Shown here: positions 24,462 to 35,358 of the stretch, piece after piece
Layout: each line of letters starts with the position of its first letter
Numbering within the stretch: position 1 is the stretch's first letter
NCBI GenBank assembly: GCA_958496175.1
Contig: OY292279.1
Span: 23,250,001-23,314,000, forward strand
Direction: 5' to 3'
DNA: 64,000 nucleotides
DNA from: Sisyra terminalis
Taxonomy: Eukaryota > Arthropoda > Insecta > Neuroptera > Sisyridae
The notes under the pieces: model-generated
Database searches by the model: none
The model's input: the letters and a program-made list of their open reading frames with translations, nothing else
What the model was told of the DNA's origin: nothing
Program-made: the position numbers and the translations under genes

Positions 24462-24864
24462 GGTGCATTTTCATGCAATCGCTAGTCGTTACTTTTAAGC
24501 GAAAACGTAGCCAAGTGACTAAAATGTAACATGTGCGGCAAAATTTGAGCGACAAATGAGGCTTCGTTTGTCAATGTATCGATACAACTGCTTTATTTTA
24601 TCGGTTATGTGCATATAATTGCGAGTAATAAGTGTTAATATTTGAAGTAAACATTCAACTTATAAGTAATAAATTTACCGATTATGTACTCTTTATGGAA
24701 ATGTATTAATAGAGAAAATCATGTTTGGTGAATATGATATGCATGATATGTCTTATTGAATTTGGCGAAAAAGGTAAACAAAATTTAGCTTTATCGCTAC
24801 TTTTTCAAATGGCGCACATTTTTCGCTCAAAAACAAGCGTCTAGCGACTGAATGAAAATGCACC
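24462..24864. mobile_element. MITE with GGTGCATTTTCAT terminal inverted repeats
   Basis: The left end GGTGCATTTTCATGCAATCG and the complement of the right end GGTGCATTTTCATTCAGTCG match at 16 of 20 positions. The TIRs extend through CTAG-CG and AAGCGAAAA for about 50 bp. It is 403 bp long with no ORF of note. I could not settle a target-site duplication. Confidence 0.7.
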
Positions 24865-26415
24865 TTTAGATAAAGAACCAGAAAACGGGAAGAAGAAAAG
24901 AAAACCCGTGAAAAATCAATCCTTATTTTTGAGACAAGTTTTTATAAATTGAATTCTTGAAATGGATAAAAGCTACTTCTTTTAAGTTGTTTTTGTTTTA
25001 AAATATAATTTGATTGTTTGCTTCTTTAAATTTTGTATTACTTTGCATTATAGATAGGTGTGTCTTACATTGGAGGCGCCAGTCGGAAAATTCGCCTTAG
25101 CAATTGTTTTCTAGCGTTGCATTAAGTATTAATTGAGTCATATAAAGTTATAATTATCTATCAAAATAAACCTTCAGCCTTTCAAACATATAAATCGCCT
25201 TGATTATAATAAAAAAACTCCAATCGACAATATTTACTTGGATATGTTGTAACAGACGGAATTCCGTTGCCAAAGTCACGTTTTCCAATTTGTGGAAATA
25301 CAAAAATACAACGAAAACATTGCAAGATTTCACGATAAACAAATCTGATCTGACATTAGATTTATTGATCTTCAGAAACCAGAAGTGAAATTTATTTTTA
25401 TAATTGAATTCTCGTGTGTCTAATAAATGATTTTTAAGTAGATAATTGCCAATTTTTTTTATAGCTATCCACAATGTACGTGCAGTTTTTCCATCTTCAT
25501 TATAATCTATTTTTATAGGGTATCAAACTGGCATCCTCTTTAATTCATATGGACCACTTGTGTTGAACATTAACTGATCAACAATACTTAAAATAATATT
25601 TTTAGAAGAGGAAAAACGTGCAAACTTCCTCGAAATTTATTATTTTAATGAGATCACGATATATGTTGGTATGTTGACAAACTTTATGATTCATTTTACA
25701 TTTTTGATTAATTCGAAATTTAACCGTGAAAATTTTAGCACGTGGGTCCTATTTGATGACAATAACAAATAAAGTAAACTCGATATCTGAAATTATATTA
25801 TTTAATAAAAAAAAACAATTTTTCTTGAATTAACTAAAAATTTTCCTCCAAAATTACTTCATATGGTTAAATTTTGAAACTAACCAATTTTCATTGTGCA
25901 ATTGATTTAATTTAGTTAAAGTATTTGGTTTTTTACATTTTAAATTATTTATGTAAATTTACAAGTCATTAAGTTTCGTAAAAAAGAAACAAAGAGCTTT
26001 GTTCAATTAATTGAGGCTATTTGCGCATATTTATTTCTGATTTGTTTAAACAAATAATTTTAAAAAGACATTTAACAAAATTATATTACTTTATGTTTAT
26101 CAGTGTTTTCATTGTCAAATCGACAATTATTGTTTGAGGAAATACATATTCGAAAAAAATATTTATTTCTACTTGACGTTATGTTGAAAAGGTCAAAGTC
26201 TTTAAAAACAAGGACTCGAAAACTTAGATTTTTGTTAAACAATGGAAAAACATTCATTACATAGTAAAGTCTAAATTGTTGAAACTTAAAATTTTCATTT
26301 TTAAAAAAATGGTTAAGTGCGTGCTGGACCACACAGAAGAAAGGGCTCCGTGGGGTGAAATAATCATTTCATCGTTAAAATGCAAAATTACCAATAGATT
26401 TAATATTAATAATTT
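24865..26415. other. Gene-free AT-rich stretch
   Basis: Overlapping ORFs on both strands at 25154-25474 (up to 106 aa) have the Phe/Lys/Asn composition expected of random AT-rich DNA, and no domain. I see no repeat or RNA gene here. Confidence 0.4.
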
Positions 26416-26419
26416 CCAG

Positions 26420-26560
26420 TCAGCCAATTGGTGGACGAGTGGGTGAGGTACCCACTCTGAAATGAATAGGTCTTGAGTTCAAATCTCGTAATGTACAAAT
26501 TTTTTATATTTTTCAGTTTACGGAGTTTTATTAACCCTAGAGTCTCTCAAAGCCCCCATT
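26420..26560 (+). mobile_element. tRNA-derived SINE, copy 1
   Basis: A pol III A-box-like GGACGAGTGGGTGAGG is followed at usual spacing by a B-box-like GAGTTCAAATCTC (26474-26486). The 3' part TTATTAACCCTAGAGTC is shared with the copy at 27603. A tRNA fold is not maintained, so this is not a working tRNA gene. Confidence 0.6.
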
Positions 26561-27602
26561 GTTTTCTTGTAACTTATTCATAGCGCAAGTCTTCTTCATT
26601 CGTCTTTAGCATCGACGATTCTCATTACTTCTGATAAGGACATACTTGTGAGGTCTTTGATTTGATCTATTAATCTAATCAGAGATTTGGATCAATAATT
26701 GGATCAAATTTTTTTTATTCCGTTGTTTCGTATTACGTAACCAACTTATTTAAATATATGCCTCTGGAATGATGGGAGTAACCTTTCATGACCACTAGTA
26801 CATTCAGTTCCTTACCATGGTCTATATATACAGATAAACTACAGATAAACTGTTCACATGGCGTGAAATAAAACGAAAAGAATGCTAGTGTGATGTACAA
26901 ACCAGCATCTAAAAATCTAAAATCTAAAAAAGATAATTGAGTTTTTCTTGAATATTAAATAACGGCTGACGCTTCAGTACCAATGAACGCTAATCTACGC
27001 AAATAAGCGCTTGCATTTTATTTGCTTCAGTTACCCACACTCATACTTCCAACTCTTTCGCTACTGGTACAGCCCCATGTCGCTTAGTTGTTTATTATTG
27101 ACTACAGAAGTTGTTTCTAAGACTAACGCTGCTTCTTGTTTACTGTACGTGCATTATCCATTAAATCGCACTGCGTAAAATAATGGTACAATTCGAAAAT
27201 TGAGCTTTTCGGGAAATCGTTTATAAAGTACTTTTTCCTTACTTTTGACGAGTTACTCCAATAAAGAAACAACCTCGCTTACGTGGTGGGGGAACATACT
27301 AGAGTAACCCTTCTATTCTACGTACAAAATAGACGGCTTCCTCATTATTAAACTCTCGCTAATTCAAAACTAGCAATTTTTGAGTTATACCTCTATCCTA
27401 CAATAGGTGCGATATAAAGATCAGTGGTTCCTTACATAAAGAAATTTTCTTCTGTGTTCTTCTGTCCTACTGATCAGCAATCTTAATATATAAGATAAGG
27501 AAAAGGAAAACAATTTTTCTCGAAATTTACAAAAAAAAAAAACATCTGAGAAATGAGCTCATGAAAAATTAACTACATATTTAGAATATTTTTATAGTAT
27601 TT

Positions 27603-27735
27603 GCTAACCAACTGGTGACCGAGTAAAGATGGCCGCTTCAACACTAGTAGCGGCTGGTTGTGATACTAGTATCGAGCAAATTTCCAATATTTTTCGATTT
27701 GCGGTTTTTTACTAACCCTAGAGTCGCTTAGAAGA
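27603..27735 (+). mobile_element. tRNA-derived SINE, copy 2
   Basis: Has GGTGACCGAGTAAAGATGGC (A-box-like region), GGCTGGTTGTGATACTAG around a degraded B box, and the shared tail TTACTAACCCTAGAGTCGC. Compare the minus-strand copy at 58128-58190 for the AGGTGGTCGCTCCAAAACTA version of the middle. Confidence 0.55.
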
Positions 27736-27739
27736 GAGA

Positions 27740-28560
27740 CCAGGACAATTATAAAACGATAGTAAATATCGAAAAAAAAGGTACTAACCGCATTATTTAG
27801 TAGGAAACTTTTGACTTCTGCAGACTAAAAATTGTTCCTACAAAAGTTCCAACTAGAGTCTCGCAATTAGCAACAATCTCGTCAGTTGTAGAGTACTCAT
27901 TTTGTTCTTTTATACTTAGGAATGTATCGCTTATAATTAAATTTTATGATAAATTTAAGGAATTCGTAGTCACTTGATTGTTTAAGGGATTGTTTTGGAA
28001 TACGGTGGTTAAGTCTTCAGTCCCTGGGTTAACTTTGTTCGTCTTACTGAGTTAATTTTGTTACCAACGATAACTATTTTAGCCACCACAGGTCTCTAAA
28101 TATTGCGCTGATATTTAAATTTTGAACTGTTGCACAGTTTCAGCATAGTATTGTATTTTAATTTCATTTTAATACATTATGTCTATAAGAAATCAGCCGC
28201 TTCCCATACATCTAGGCATGTCTGATCAGAATAGCTAATTTAGTAGCATCCAGGCACTTGAAGAATTTCGAATTTTTCGATGAACCTAAAAAACATTTAT
28301 TCCAAATTTTTGTTTCATCAACTTGAATTTTGCTATTTGCATTATAACTAAAAATGTTCGAATTTGCAGAGTAAGGGTTGCTTTTCTTACCTGTTTGAGT
28401 TCTTAATTGAAAGAGGGGTTTTTATTTTTTAAAAGTTTACCTTGGAAATATTTTTTTACTCAAATTTATTATAATAGATTAAATTTGTATGTAAAATTGA
28501 AATTTGTTTTCTCGTAGGTATTCACATTAACTATAAAAGAAGATAAAATTCAAATCTTAG
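27740..28560. other. Gene-free stretch
   Basis: AT-rich sequence between the SINE and the long hairpin. I see no coding frame, repeat or RNA gene. Confidence 0.4.
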
Positions 28561-28562
28561 CT

Positions 28563-28880
28563 TTTATTAAATAAAGAAGACAATTTATGTTATTTAAGAT
28601 CGATTTTTTAATTTAATGTTTCTTAATATTCAAATTAGCTGCGTTTCGTTACGTATTGTAACTTCATCAGGTTTCTTGAATCACTGTTTAGTTTCAGTTT
28701 AAATTCAATACAATTTTCTTCTTTATTTAACTTAAACTGAAACTAAAAGGTTTTTATGATTTAAGAGCCTGATGAAGTTACGATACGTAACGAAACGTAG
28801 CTAATTTGAATATTAAAAAAAATATTAAGTAAAAAAATCCGATATTAAATAACCTGAATTGTCTTCTTTGCTTAATTAAC
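28563..28880. repeat. Long near-perfect hairpin (palindromic element)
   Basis: The left arm from about 28563 and the right arm ending about 28880 are inverted copies of roughly 140 bp, with a loop of about 30 nt near 28715-28740. Examples: AATATTCAAATTAGCTGCGT against ACGTAGCTAATTTGAATATT, GTTACGTATTGTAACTTCAT against ATGAAGTTACGATACGTAAC, and AAGAAGACAATTTATGTTAT against its mirror. Each arm carries CTGATGA...GAAACG (see findings). A foldback or very palindromic MITE is the likely origin. Confidence 0.8.
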
Positions 28881-28884
28881 TGTA

Positions 28885-29930
28885 AACATAAATTTTAAAA
28901 AGAACAATTGAAATTTTGTGACAATTGAGAATTGACTTAGGGGTTAATAAAAGGAGTGGGAGTTACGACAGGCAAAATTTTTTTACTTGATTTTTGCAAG
29001 GTTAATTATTGAAACAACCCTTGTAATTTGATTTTATATTTTGATTTTTTTTTTGTGTTTGCACTTAATTTTTAGGCTATTTCCTTACGCCTCCCAAAAC
29101 ACCCTAAATGCGCTTTTTATGGCATTGATTAGGGTGTAATTTGTTACTAATTTTAAGGGAAGTACTTGAGGGTGGAAGCACCATTTAATGAACTGTTGTC
29201 GAATCGAATCGAATCGAATTGAATATTATTTTCACGTGTTTTGTTGACAAGTGTATTAGTTATTGTTCGAAATTTGTAAACCTCCCCTACATCCAAGCTC
29301 TGGATATTATTTCGTCCATTAGGCAAAGGGCTGAGGGTTGATTTTGTACAACACATTTTCAATTCACACGATTCACGCGACAATAATATATAATGCAAAT
29401 AGAAGTTAGATTTTAGATTTTAGTAAAAATAAAACTGCAAATAAAAAAAAGTTATCTCTGAATTTTTCAGTTTATGTGTCAAATGTTATCCAACAAAGGA
29501 TTGAAATTATTTACAAGTCTGTAATTAAAATATTCTGCTTGAATCATTGCCACATATATACGTGACAAAAAGGTCGATGCTTTGTTTATTTATTTACATA
29601 TTGTAATTATGTTTCTGTGAAAATGAAAAGATTGTAAAAGTTATTTATTCATACTTTCAAAGGTTAGTCATAAAATGCAAAGCGACTTGATAAAATCACT
29701 CCAAATATATACGAAAAAATAATTCGTATAATTTTTTATTTAAATGAGAACCATTAAAAAATTGCAAATTCAAAAATTTAAAGCAACAAGTAAATGTACA
29801 ATAGTGAATTGTAATAACAAGTAATTGTAATAATTACTTGATTCAGTACAAATGACTCAATTGCATACCACAAAAGTTCAACTCTTATAATATACCAATC
29901 AGATTGTTATCAATACTCAGTAAACTGTAC
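28885..29930. other. Gene-free stretch
   Basis: Contains a short (GAATC)n array at 29198-29218 and otherwise AT-rich sequence. The 81-aa minus ORF at 29153 is unrecognised. Confidence 0.4.
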
Positions 29931-29934
29931 GGAA

Positions 29935-30150
29935 GAACGTTGTTAAACCAAAATCCATTCAACAATATTAGAGAGAGTAGCCATACCTGATCACCAATTT
30001 GGTTTTAGAATTAAGCATTCTACATTGGAGCAAGTGCACTAAGCCATAAAAACAATTCCAGATGCACATGAAAGTCAAAAATATTGCCCAGCAAAATTTA
30101 TTGATGTGTTACAAGCATTTGATAAAGTTCGGCACCAGGACTTCTAGTGA
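29935..30150 (+). pseudogene. LINE (Jockey-like) reverse transcriptase fragment
   Basis: Encodes IPDHQFGFRIKHSTLEQVH, then AIKTIPDAHESQKYCPAKF and IDVLQAFDKVRHQDF. This is the RT palm entrance, where Jockey-clade elements have QFGFRxxHST and FLDVxxAFDxVWH. The first catalytic aspartate context (the D of the DV-AFD motif) is visible. It is broken by stops and truncated at both ends. Confidence 0.8.
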
Positions 30151-30393
30151 AAAAAAAAAACGGTGTATATACTAATGTACGTGCGTGAGAAGTTATAGTA
30201 TTTGTCGTAATTAATAAAATGTTTTTAATTCATTGCCGTAGCATATTTCGGTAGTGCCTGAAATGGTACATCAGCTATTAGTAGTTTGTGATAGCAAAAA
30301 TATGATACAATTTTAATCATACTTTTTACTTATAATATCAATATAATAGGCAAATGTATGCTTGGCAGCAAAGCAGAGAATAAAAAAATGGGT

Positions 30394-30815
30394 ATAAGCT
30401 TGGATCAGGAACGTCGAGATATTCCGAACTGTAGGTAATTATTCCGAATGGGTACGTATTGTTCACTCGAATGCAATTTGTATGTAAACTTTGACAAGCC
30501 AGAAATGAAGAAGCAACGGTTATTTTTATAATGGCCCGATTTAATCGCGAATTAAATTAAAACAAAGTCGAAAATGCAACGTTGCCAAATTGTGGGTGTG
30601 CTGAAGTGTACTTGCCCAAAGTAGACTTTATTTAGAAAATTTAATTTTACATAATACAATATAAATACATAATTGAAAATAACAATCATTGCTTTATTTC
30701 TGACATGTTAAAATTTACGTACAAAAAGCATTCGAGTGAACAATACCTACAGGAATAATATCGAAACCATTCAAAAACAATTCTCAAATTTCGACGTTCC
30801 TGATCCAAGCTTTTA
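30394..30815. mobile_element. Long-TIR element, AAGCTTGGATCAGG termini
   Basis: The left arm AAGCTTGGATCAGGAACGTC is perfectly mirrored at the right end (GACGTTCCTGATCCAAGCTT). The mirroring continues as ATTGTTCACTCGAATGC and CAGAAAT-AAG for about 130 bp, with indels. The interior includes half a GGCAACG MITE (30533-30617). It splits the composite repeat. Confidence 0.75.
30533..30617 (-). mobile_element. Half copy of the GGCAACG palindromic MITE
   Basis: GATTTAATCGCGAATTAAAT leading to GAAAATGCAACGTTGCCAAA and TTGTGGGTGTGCTGAAGTGT matches the right arm of the copy at 50710-50934. The other arm is absent. Confidence 0.65.
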
Positions 30816-31029
30816 ACAAAAAATGTATACACATACATGTAAATGTAATTCTAATATAAAAATAATTATCTCAATTTTGAACTAACTGAATATTGTCATT
30901 GATTTCAACTGTCGTTTTCAATTTCGTTTTCTTTCAATTGCCAATTTTTACCATTTGTCAGTTTTGTCAGTATTGAGCTGTGAATATTTCCCAGAAAGAT
31001 ACTAGTTTTCAAATAATATATTAAGTTTG

Positions 31030-31254
31030 TAGCTTATGTTCTTTTAAGCGCCATTAATATATGGTAATTTTACATTTTCTACTTTGTTTTTAATTTAATT
31101 CACGACTTTTTTGTTAATTCAATTCTAATACCGTATAATTTGCTGTTTTGTTGGTATATTTTATTATGACCCGATTGACTCCCGAATCAATTTAAAAACA
31201 AAGTAGAAAATGCAACGTCAATTGATATTGAGGTCATTAAAAGGGACATGAACC
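31030..31254. mobile_element. Palindromic MITE, GGCAACG family, complete degenerate copy
   Basis: The left end AGCTTATGTTCTTTTAAGCG pairs with the complement of the right end, GGTTCATGTCCCTTTTAATG. The arms continue through ACATTTTCTACTTTGTTTTT and AATTTAATTC. Length about 225 bp, as for 50710-50934. Confidence 0.65.
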
Positions 31255-31379
31255 AAATTGGCTATTTATACATACTGTATAGTATTTCACAATATTATAC
31301 ACAAGTGGCTACTTATACATAGTTTGTATCTTAAATACATGAATAAACTGTTTATCAATATAGCATGGGTCACAGAAGC

Positions 31380-31720
31380 CCCAGAAGATTCATCAGTGAA
31401 ATTCCAAAACTACCGAAACAAAATTGAGGAATGAGCTAGAAAGTGAACCTTAAAATTAACCTCAAGAAATCAATACACGTTATCGTTATCCTACGAAGAG
31501 GCATGTTCCCCTGTAAACTGTAACTATCAACGACTTGACGTTGCCACTAAAAACATGGTCAAATATGTATCTTGATAATAGTTTTATTTGGACTCACCAC
31601 ATAAAGCTAACATGAGGCTATTTAAATAGGAAATCCAGAAGGATATATTGGTTCTTTGCGAGGTTATCCATTTTTTCTACACCAATGTAGTAGATCTCTT
31701 CAGAGTATAGAAAAAAATAT
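31380..31720 (+). pseudogene. LINE (Jockey-like) RT thumb fragment
   Basis: In broken frames: LKLNLKKSIHVIVILRRGMF, where intact relatives have INxxKSxHVTFxxR, then TTHHIKLT-like and RRIYWFFARLS, corresponding to LTWxxHI...RxMYWLxGRxS. A short degraded segment of ORF2. Confidence 0.6.
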
Positions 31721-31779
31721 AATTCTTTCTTTAAACTATTATACTATAAGAATAAAGATCATATACCTAGGAACCTTAA

Positions 31780-32190
31780 TCCCTAACACCGGAGAATGCA
31801 GTTAGGAATTCAAATGGCAAAAGATAAAAGCCATCAAACTAGGGGTATTTATAATACATACAGACGCATACTAAGAGTCTCATGGATGGAGAACAGAACT
31901 AATAAATCCATATCGCAAGAAGTAAATATACTTTATAGACTCATAAGTAGATTAAACAAGACATACTTCCAATACTTTGGTACTTTGGTCAAATGGTTAG
32001 GAGACTTTTCTAAATGAAACTACTAATAGTTGAAAGGTAAGTAGAAGACAAACATAGCAGAGAAAGATCCCCATAAGATAGTCTGACCATATAAAGGAAG
32101 TGATTGGGCACTTGTTCCCTAAGGTAACGATTTTATTTGACAAAAGCTTGGCTTGGCCAACAGGAATAACAGGAGGAGAAAAATTACCCA
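31780..32190 (+). pseudogene. LINE (RTE-like) ORF2 C-terminal fragment
   Basis: YRRILRVSWMENRTNKSI and ISRLNKTYFQYFGTLVKW match the C-terminal block MLRISWxxxxTNxxVL...LKYFGHVxR of the RTE-like element that also left a fragment at 55330-56040. Further on, a GKRGRGRP-like remnant is too degraded to place. Confidence 0.65.
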
Positions 32191-32199
32191 GGACTTCAA

Positions 32200-33700
32200 A
32201 TTTTGCACCTTAAAAATCCAATAATAAATTTCTTATTTTAAAACAATGCAATTCCGTTTTTAGCAGTTTTAATGGTCCTGATGGCTAAACATATGGTCTT
32301 ATTGGTTAAACTTATAAACTGTTTTTAGAAAACGAAATTAATGTTAGTTTCAAACATTGACAGACTAAATATAACGAATATAAAATTATCTTTTTTTTTC
32401 AAACAACAAGCTTCCTGTATAAAATTCACTTAAAATTTTAAACTTCTCCTAAAATGATAACAAGAGGTCGTAAAAAGTGGGTGCTATCAATACTTGAATA
32501 CAATATAATGTTGCGAATTTTTCAAACAAATTTATTCGCCAAATTTTTTCAAAGGTCATTCAACTTTTGAACACGAATACAGAGATAAATTACACAATTT
32601 TCTCGTTAAATTTTTAAAAAATATCGACGACCTTATTTTCCCTTTTTAAAATCCCTTTATATATATCTTTTTAATTCATCCTATACAACTATTACTGAAA
32701 CCTTCACTCATATGCATTGTAAAAACGAAGATCATAATATTTTGGAATCTAGATAATTTTATTATAAAAAATCATGCTTAAATATTTCTACCATATTTTT
32801 ATAAGAGACAGGAGAACAAAGTCTGCAGACCTAACTATCAAATTATCGCAAAGAGATTTACAGTTTCCCTGCAACATCGAGGGGGGCTCGGGGATCTTAT
32901 GCAAATTAGATAAAAAAAGAAAAAAAACTTCATGGCCATTCCATGTCAATATTTTTAGATCCCACTATATTTTTATCAACATGTGTACCTAATTTCAATA
33001 TTATCATTACTTCATAATTTTAATCTTGGCCATTTGAAAGCAAAGGTTCCATTGAATCAGTTGAAGAGTTCAATATTGTTGGTATTTAGTAGTTGTATCA
33101 TTTAATTCATGACCTATTTTTATTTTAGTTCAACTTTAGATTGGAAAATAAATATTTGGAAACGTTAAAAACGAAGCACACATGTTGAAACACGTGAAGT
33201 TTTTTGCCAAATCAGTGGAAGAAAGTGATATGAATGATTATTGGAAAAAAAAAACAAATAAACTCAGCACGGTATAATATCAAAAGTTTAACACTTCAAA
33301 ACTAGAATAAGATATTCATAAATTAATGCTTATAAATATTCAAATTTCAAATCATTTTGATTCAAAAGTATTACAGTTATAACGTATTTACTTTTCAATA
33401 ATTAATTTTTCCACTAGTCATTTTTCAACATACTGATTTAATCCACAAACTTGGCATCTTAAATGAGTCATAACTACAGAGTAGTGCTTTCTAAACTTTA
33501 GGGAACTGTGTACCCCTTGTATAATTTTGGCAAGGCTGAGTACTCTTTGTCAAAAATTTTGACTAAAAAAGGATATGAAAGTGATTCAGTTGTTATCCCA
33601 AAATATATTTTGATGCACCAAGTATAGTACCACCATAAGAACCGGTGAAAATTTAACCCAGTTTATGCATTTCTCATACGTAACCCACGTGTGGCCGAAA
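32200..33700. other. Gene-free stretch with a possible hAT end
   Basis: At 33477-33530 CAGAGTAGTGCTTTCTAAAC and TGTGTACCCC resemble the CAGTGNTTCTCAAACTTT...TACCCC ends of hAT elements. The 72-aa plus ORF at 32774 is unrecognised. Otherwise it is AT-rich with no signal. Confidence 0.35.
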
Positions 33701-33706
33701 CCTAAC

Positions 33707-34318
33707 CAGAGCTATCCGAAAAAGTATCTAAGTTACAAAAACTTAGTTTCTGCATTTTTTAGCAAAAATAGTTAGTATCTTATATTCTTTTTAAATAGAA
33801 CTGCATCTTGTTTTTTAAAAAAGTATCTTAGATACCGATAAGAAACTTATATACCCAAAATAATCTATGGTAATAAAGAATAACTAATAATTTAGTAAGA
33901 CGTAAATAATAAAACGGGGTACCTAATTAGACTATTTTAAATTATTTTTCTATTTTATATAAAACTTTATTTAGTTAAGTTCTATGAAATTCAATATATA
34001 CCTCCCTCATTAGTCTCCTTAAGTTTTCATAGTGTGTTGTGTTTACAGGGGTTTTATCTTTCCTTGATTAAAAAGGATAAGAAACACAATAGCTGATTAT
34101 CTAACAACTTTACCAAATATTTTACCAACTTTGGTACAGATATAGTATGCAACGTAACTAAAAAGTATATGTTTAGGTATCGTAAAGAGTAACTTAAAAT
34201 ATGTGTTTAAGGCCCTTTTTTAAAGAGTTACTAGATACTCAAAGTAACTTCGGATACTTTTTACAAACTTATTTATACAGTATCTCAATACTTTCCAAAA
34301 AATATTTTGATACCTCTG
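33707..34318. mobile_element. Palindromic hAT-like element (copy 2 of the 19142 family)
   Basis: Left end CAGAGCTATCC followed by AAAAGTATCT; right end TTTTGATACCTCTG, whose complement begins CAGAGGTATC. Internal GTGTGTTGTGTTTACAGG and GATAAGAAACACAATAGCTG match copy 1. The 8-bp flanks do not agree, so the termini or the target duplication have decayed. Confidence 0.5.
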
Positions 34319-34319
34319 A

Positions 34320-34970
34320 GTAATCCCACACTTATATGGTATATTAAGATTACAAATATTCTTATATTTTATTTTTTTTTGAAAAATGGTAGTTAATTTT
34401 TATTCATATTTCAACGATCAGCTAACTAAACTATTTTAAACTTATGTTCTTAATTTCTTGGAATAGAGAACTGTCTTAAAATTGGTGGAATCAGTAACTG
34501 AACTTTATAGTTAATAATAAATTATAATAAAATCAAAATTGATAATAATGTTCTCACAAAAATGTTAATATTTGCTTGAATTTTAATACTGAAATTAAAT
34601 AATATAGTTTTTTATTTTTGACTTGCTGAATTAATATCATCAAATTATAAAAGAACTCAAAAATTTTTTTCTTCAAAGTTTCGGTTTCTTTCAACGCATT
34701 TTTATGTCAAACATATTAAACTTTCATTGCTTTATTTTTTTTTGATGCAAAGTTAATTTTGCAGCAAACAAGTTATAAAAAAGACATAGTTTTTAATATT
34801 TTGATGAAGATAAAACATTTTATACTTTTGTTTATTTGCTATTAAAACAAAAGTTAATTATTTTTAAGTTCGGGAAATTTTTTGTGATGTTTTTGGTTGA
34901 GGATTGAAGGTGAAATCCAATTTTATCAAACCGAAAATGATTCAGTGGGGTTAGGGGCAAAAAGTGGTTG
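34320..34970. other. Gene-free stretch upstream of Fer1
   Basis: AT-rich sequence with no ORF. It would include distal Fer1 upstream sequence, but no motif stands out. Confidence 0.35.
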
Positions 34971-34977
34971 CTAGCTG

Positions 34978-35258
34978 TATATAAATGTAACAATGGGGGT
35001 TAAATATTCGATTTTACCCCGTCGATAACATCGTGTTTATATAGAGGGTGTGTTATAAACCGGAGCCAAAAGCTCCGCCTTGCGATATGAAGCGATCGTA
35101 CCGTCGAAGCGGCGAGCTTTTGGACGAGCTTTATCAGATAATAAACCACCCTCGACCCAAGCACACGTTTTGGGCACGTGCGTGAAACAATCGACGGTCA
35201 ATAAATTCACGTGTAACCATTTAACATTCATTGTTCAAGTCGCGTGTCCCCTATAAAT
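34978..35258 (+). promoter_or_regulatory. Candidate Fer1 promoter: two TATA boxes and two CACGTG E-boxes
   Basis: TATATAAA at 34978-34985 and TATAAAT at 35252-35258 are both placed to drive Fer1; the second would start transcription near 35283, about 75 nt before the first ATG. Two perfect CACGTG palindromes lie at 35175-35180 and 35208-35213, 33 bp apart, or about three helical turns. CACGTG is a class B/C bHLH site. The region (35040-35230) is GC-richer than its surroundings. Function is inferred. Confidence 0.4.
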
Positions 35259-35358
35259 CCTATTAAGGGTCCAATTTTGATTTTCCAAACATCAACGGAA
35301 AATTCCTCTAGTTTGCCTATTTCCGGTTTTTGTGAGGTTCAAATCAGACCCAATACTT

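Larger units (their letters stand above)
30241..31030 (+). repeat. Composite dispersed repeat, copy B (filled site)
   Basis: Begins TTTCGGTAGTGCCTGAAATG and ends before the MITE at 31030. It matches 59556-59901 in the same order, including the MITE directly after it. Between GAATAAAAAAATGG and AACAAAAAATGTATAC it carries a 0.42-kb long-TIR insertion that the other copy lacks. Confidence 0.65.

Noticed and set aside
25154..25474. 106-aa minus-strand ORF with an overlapping plus-strand ORF
   Set aside because: Phe/Lys/Asn/Ile bias as expected by chance, no splice context or family match; the two strands cannot both be coding.
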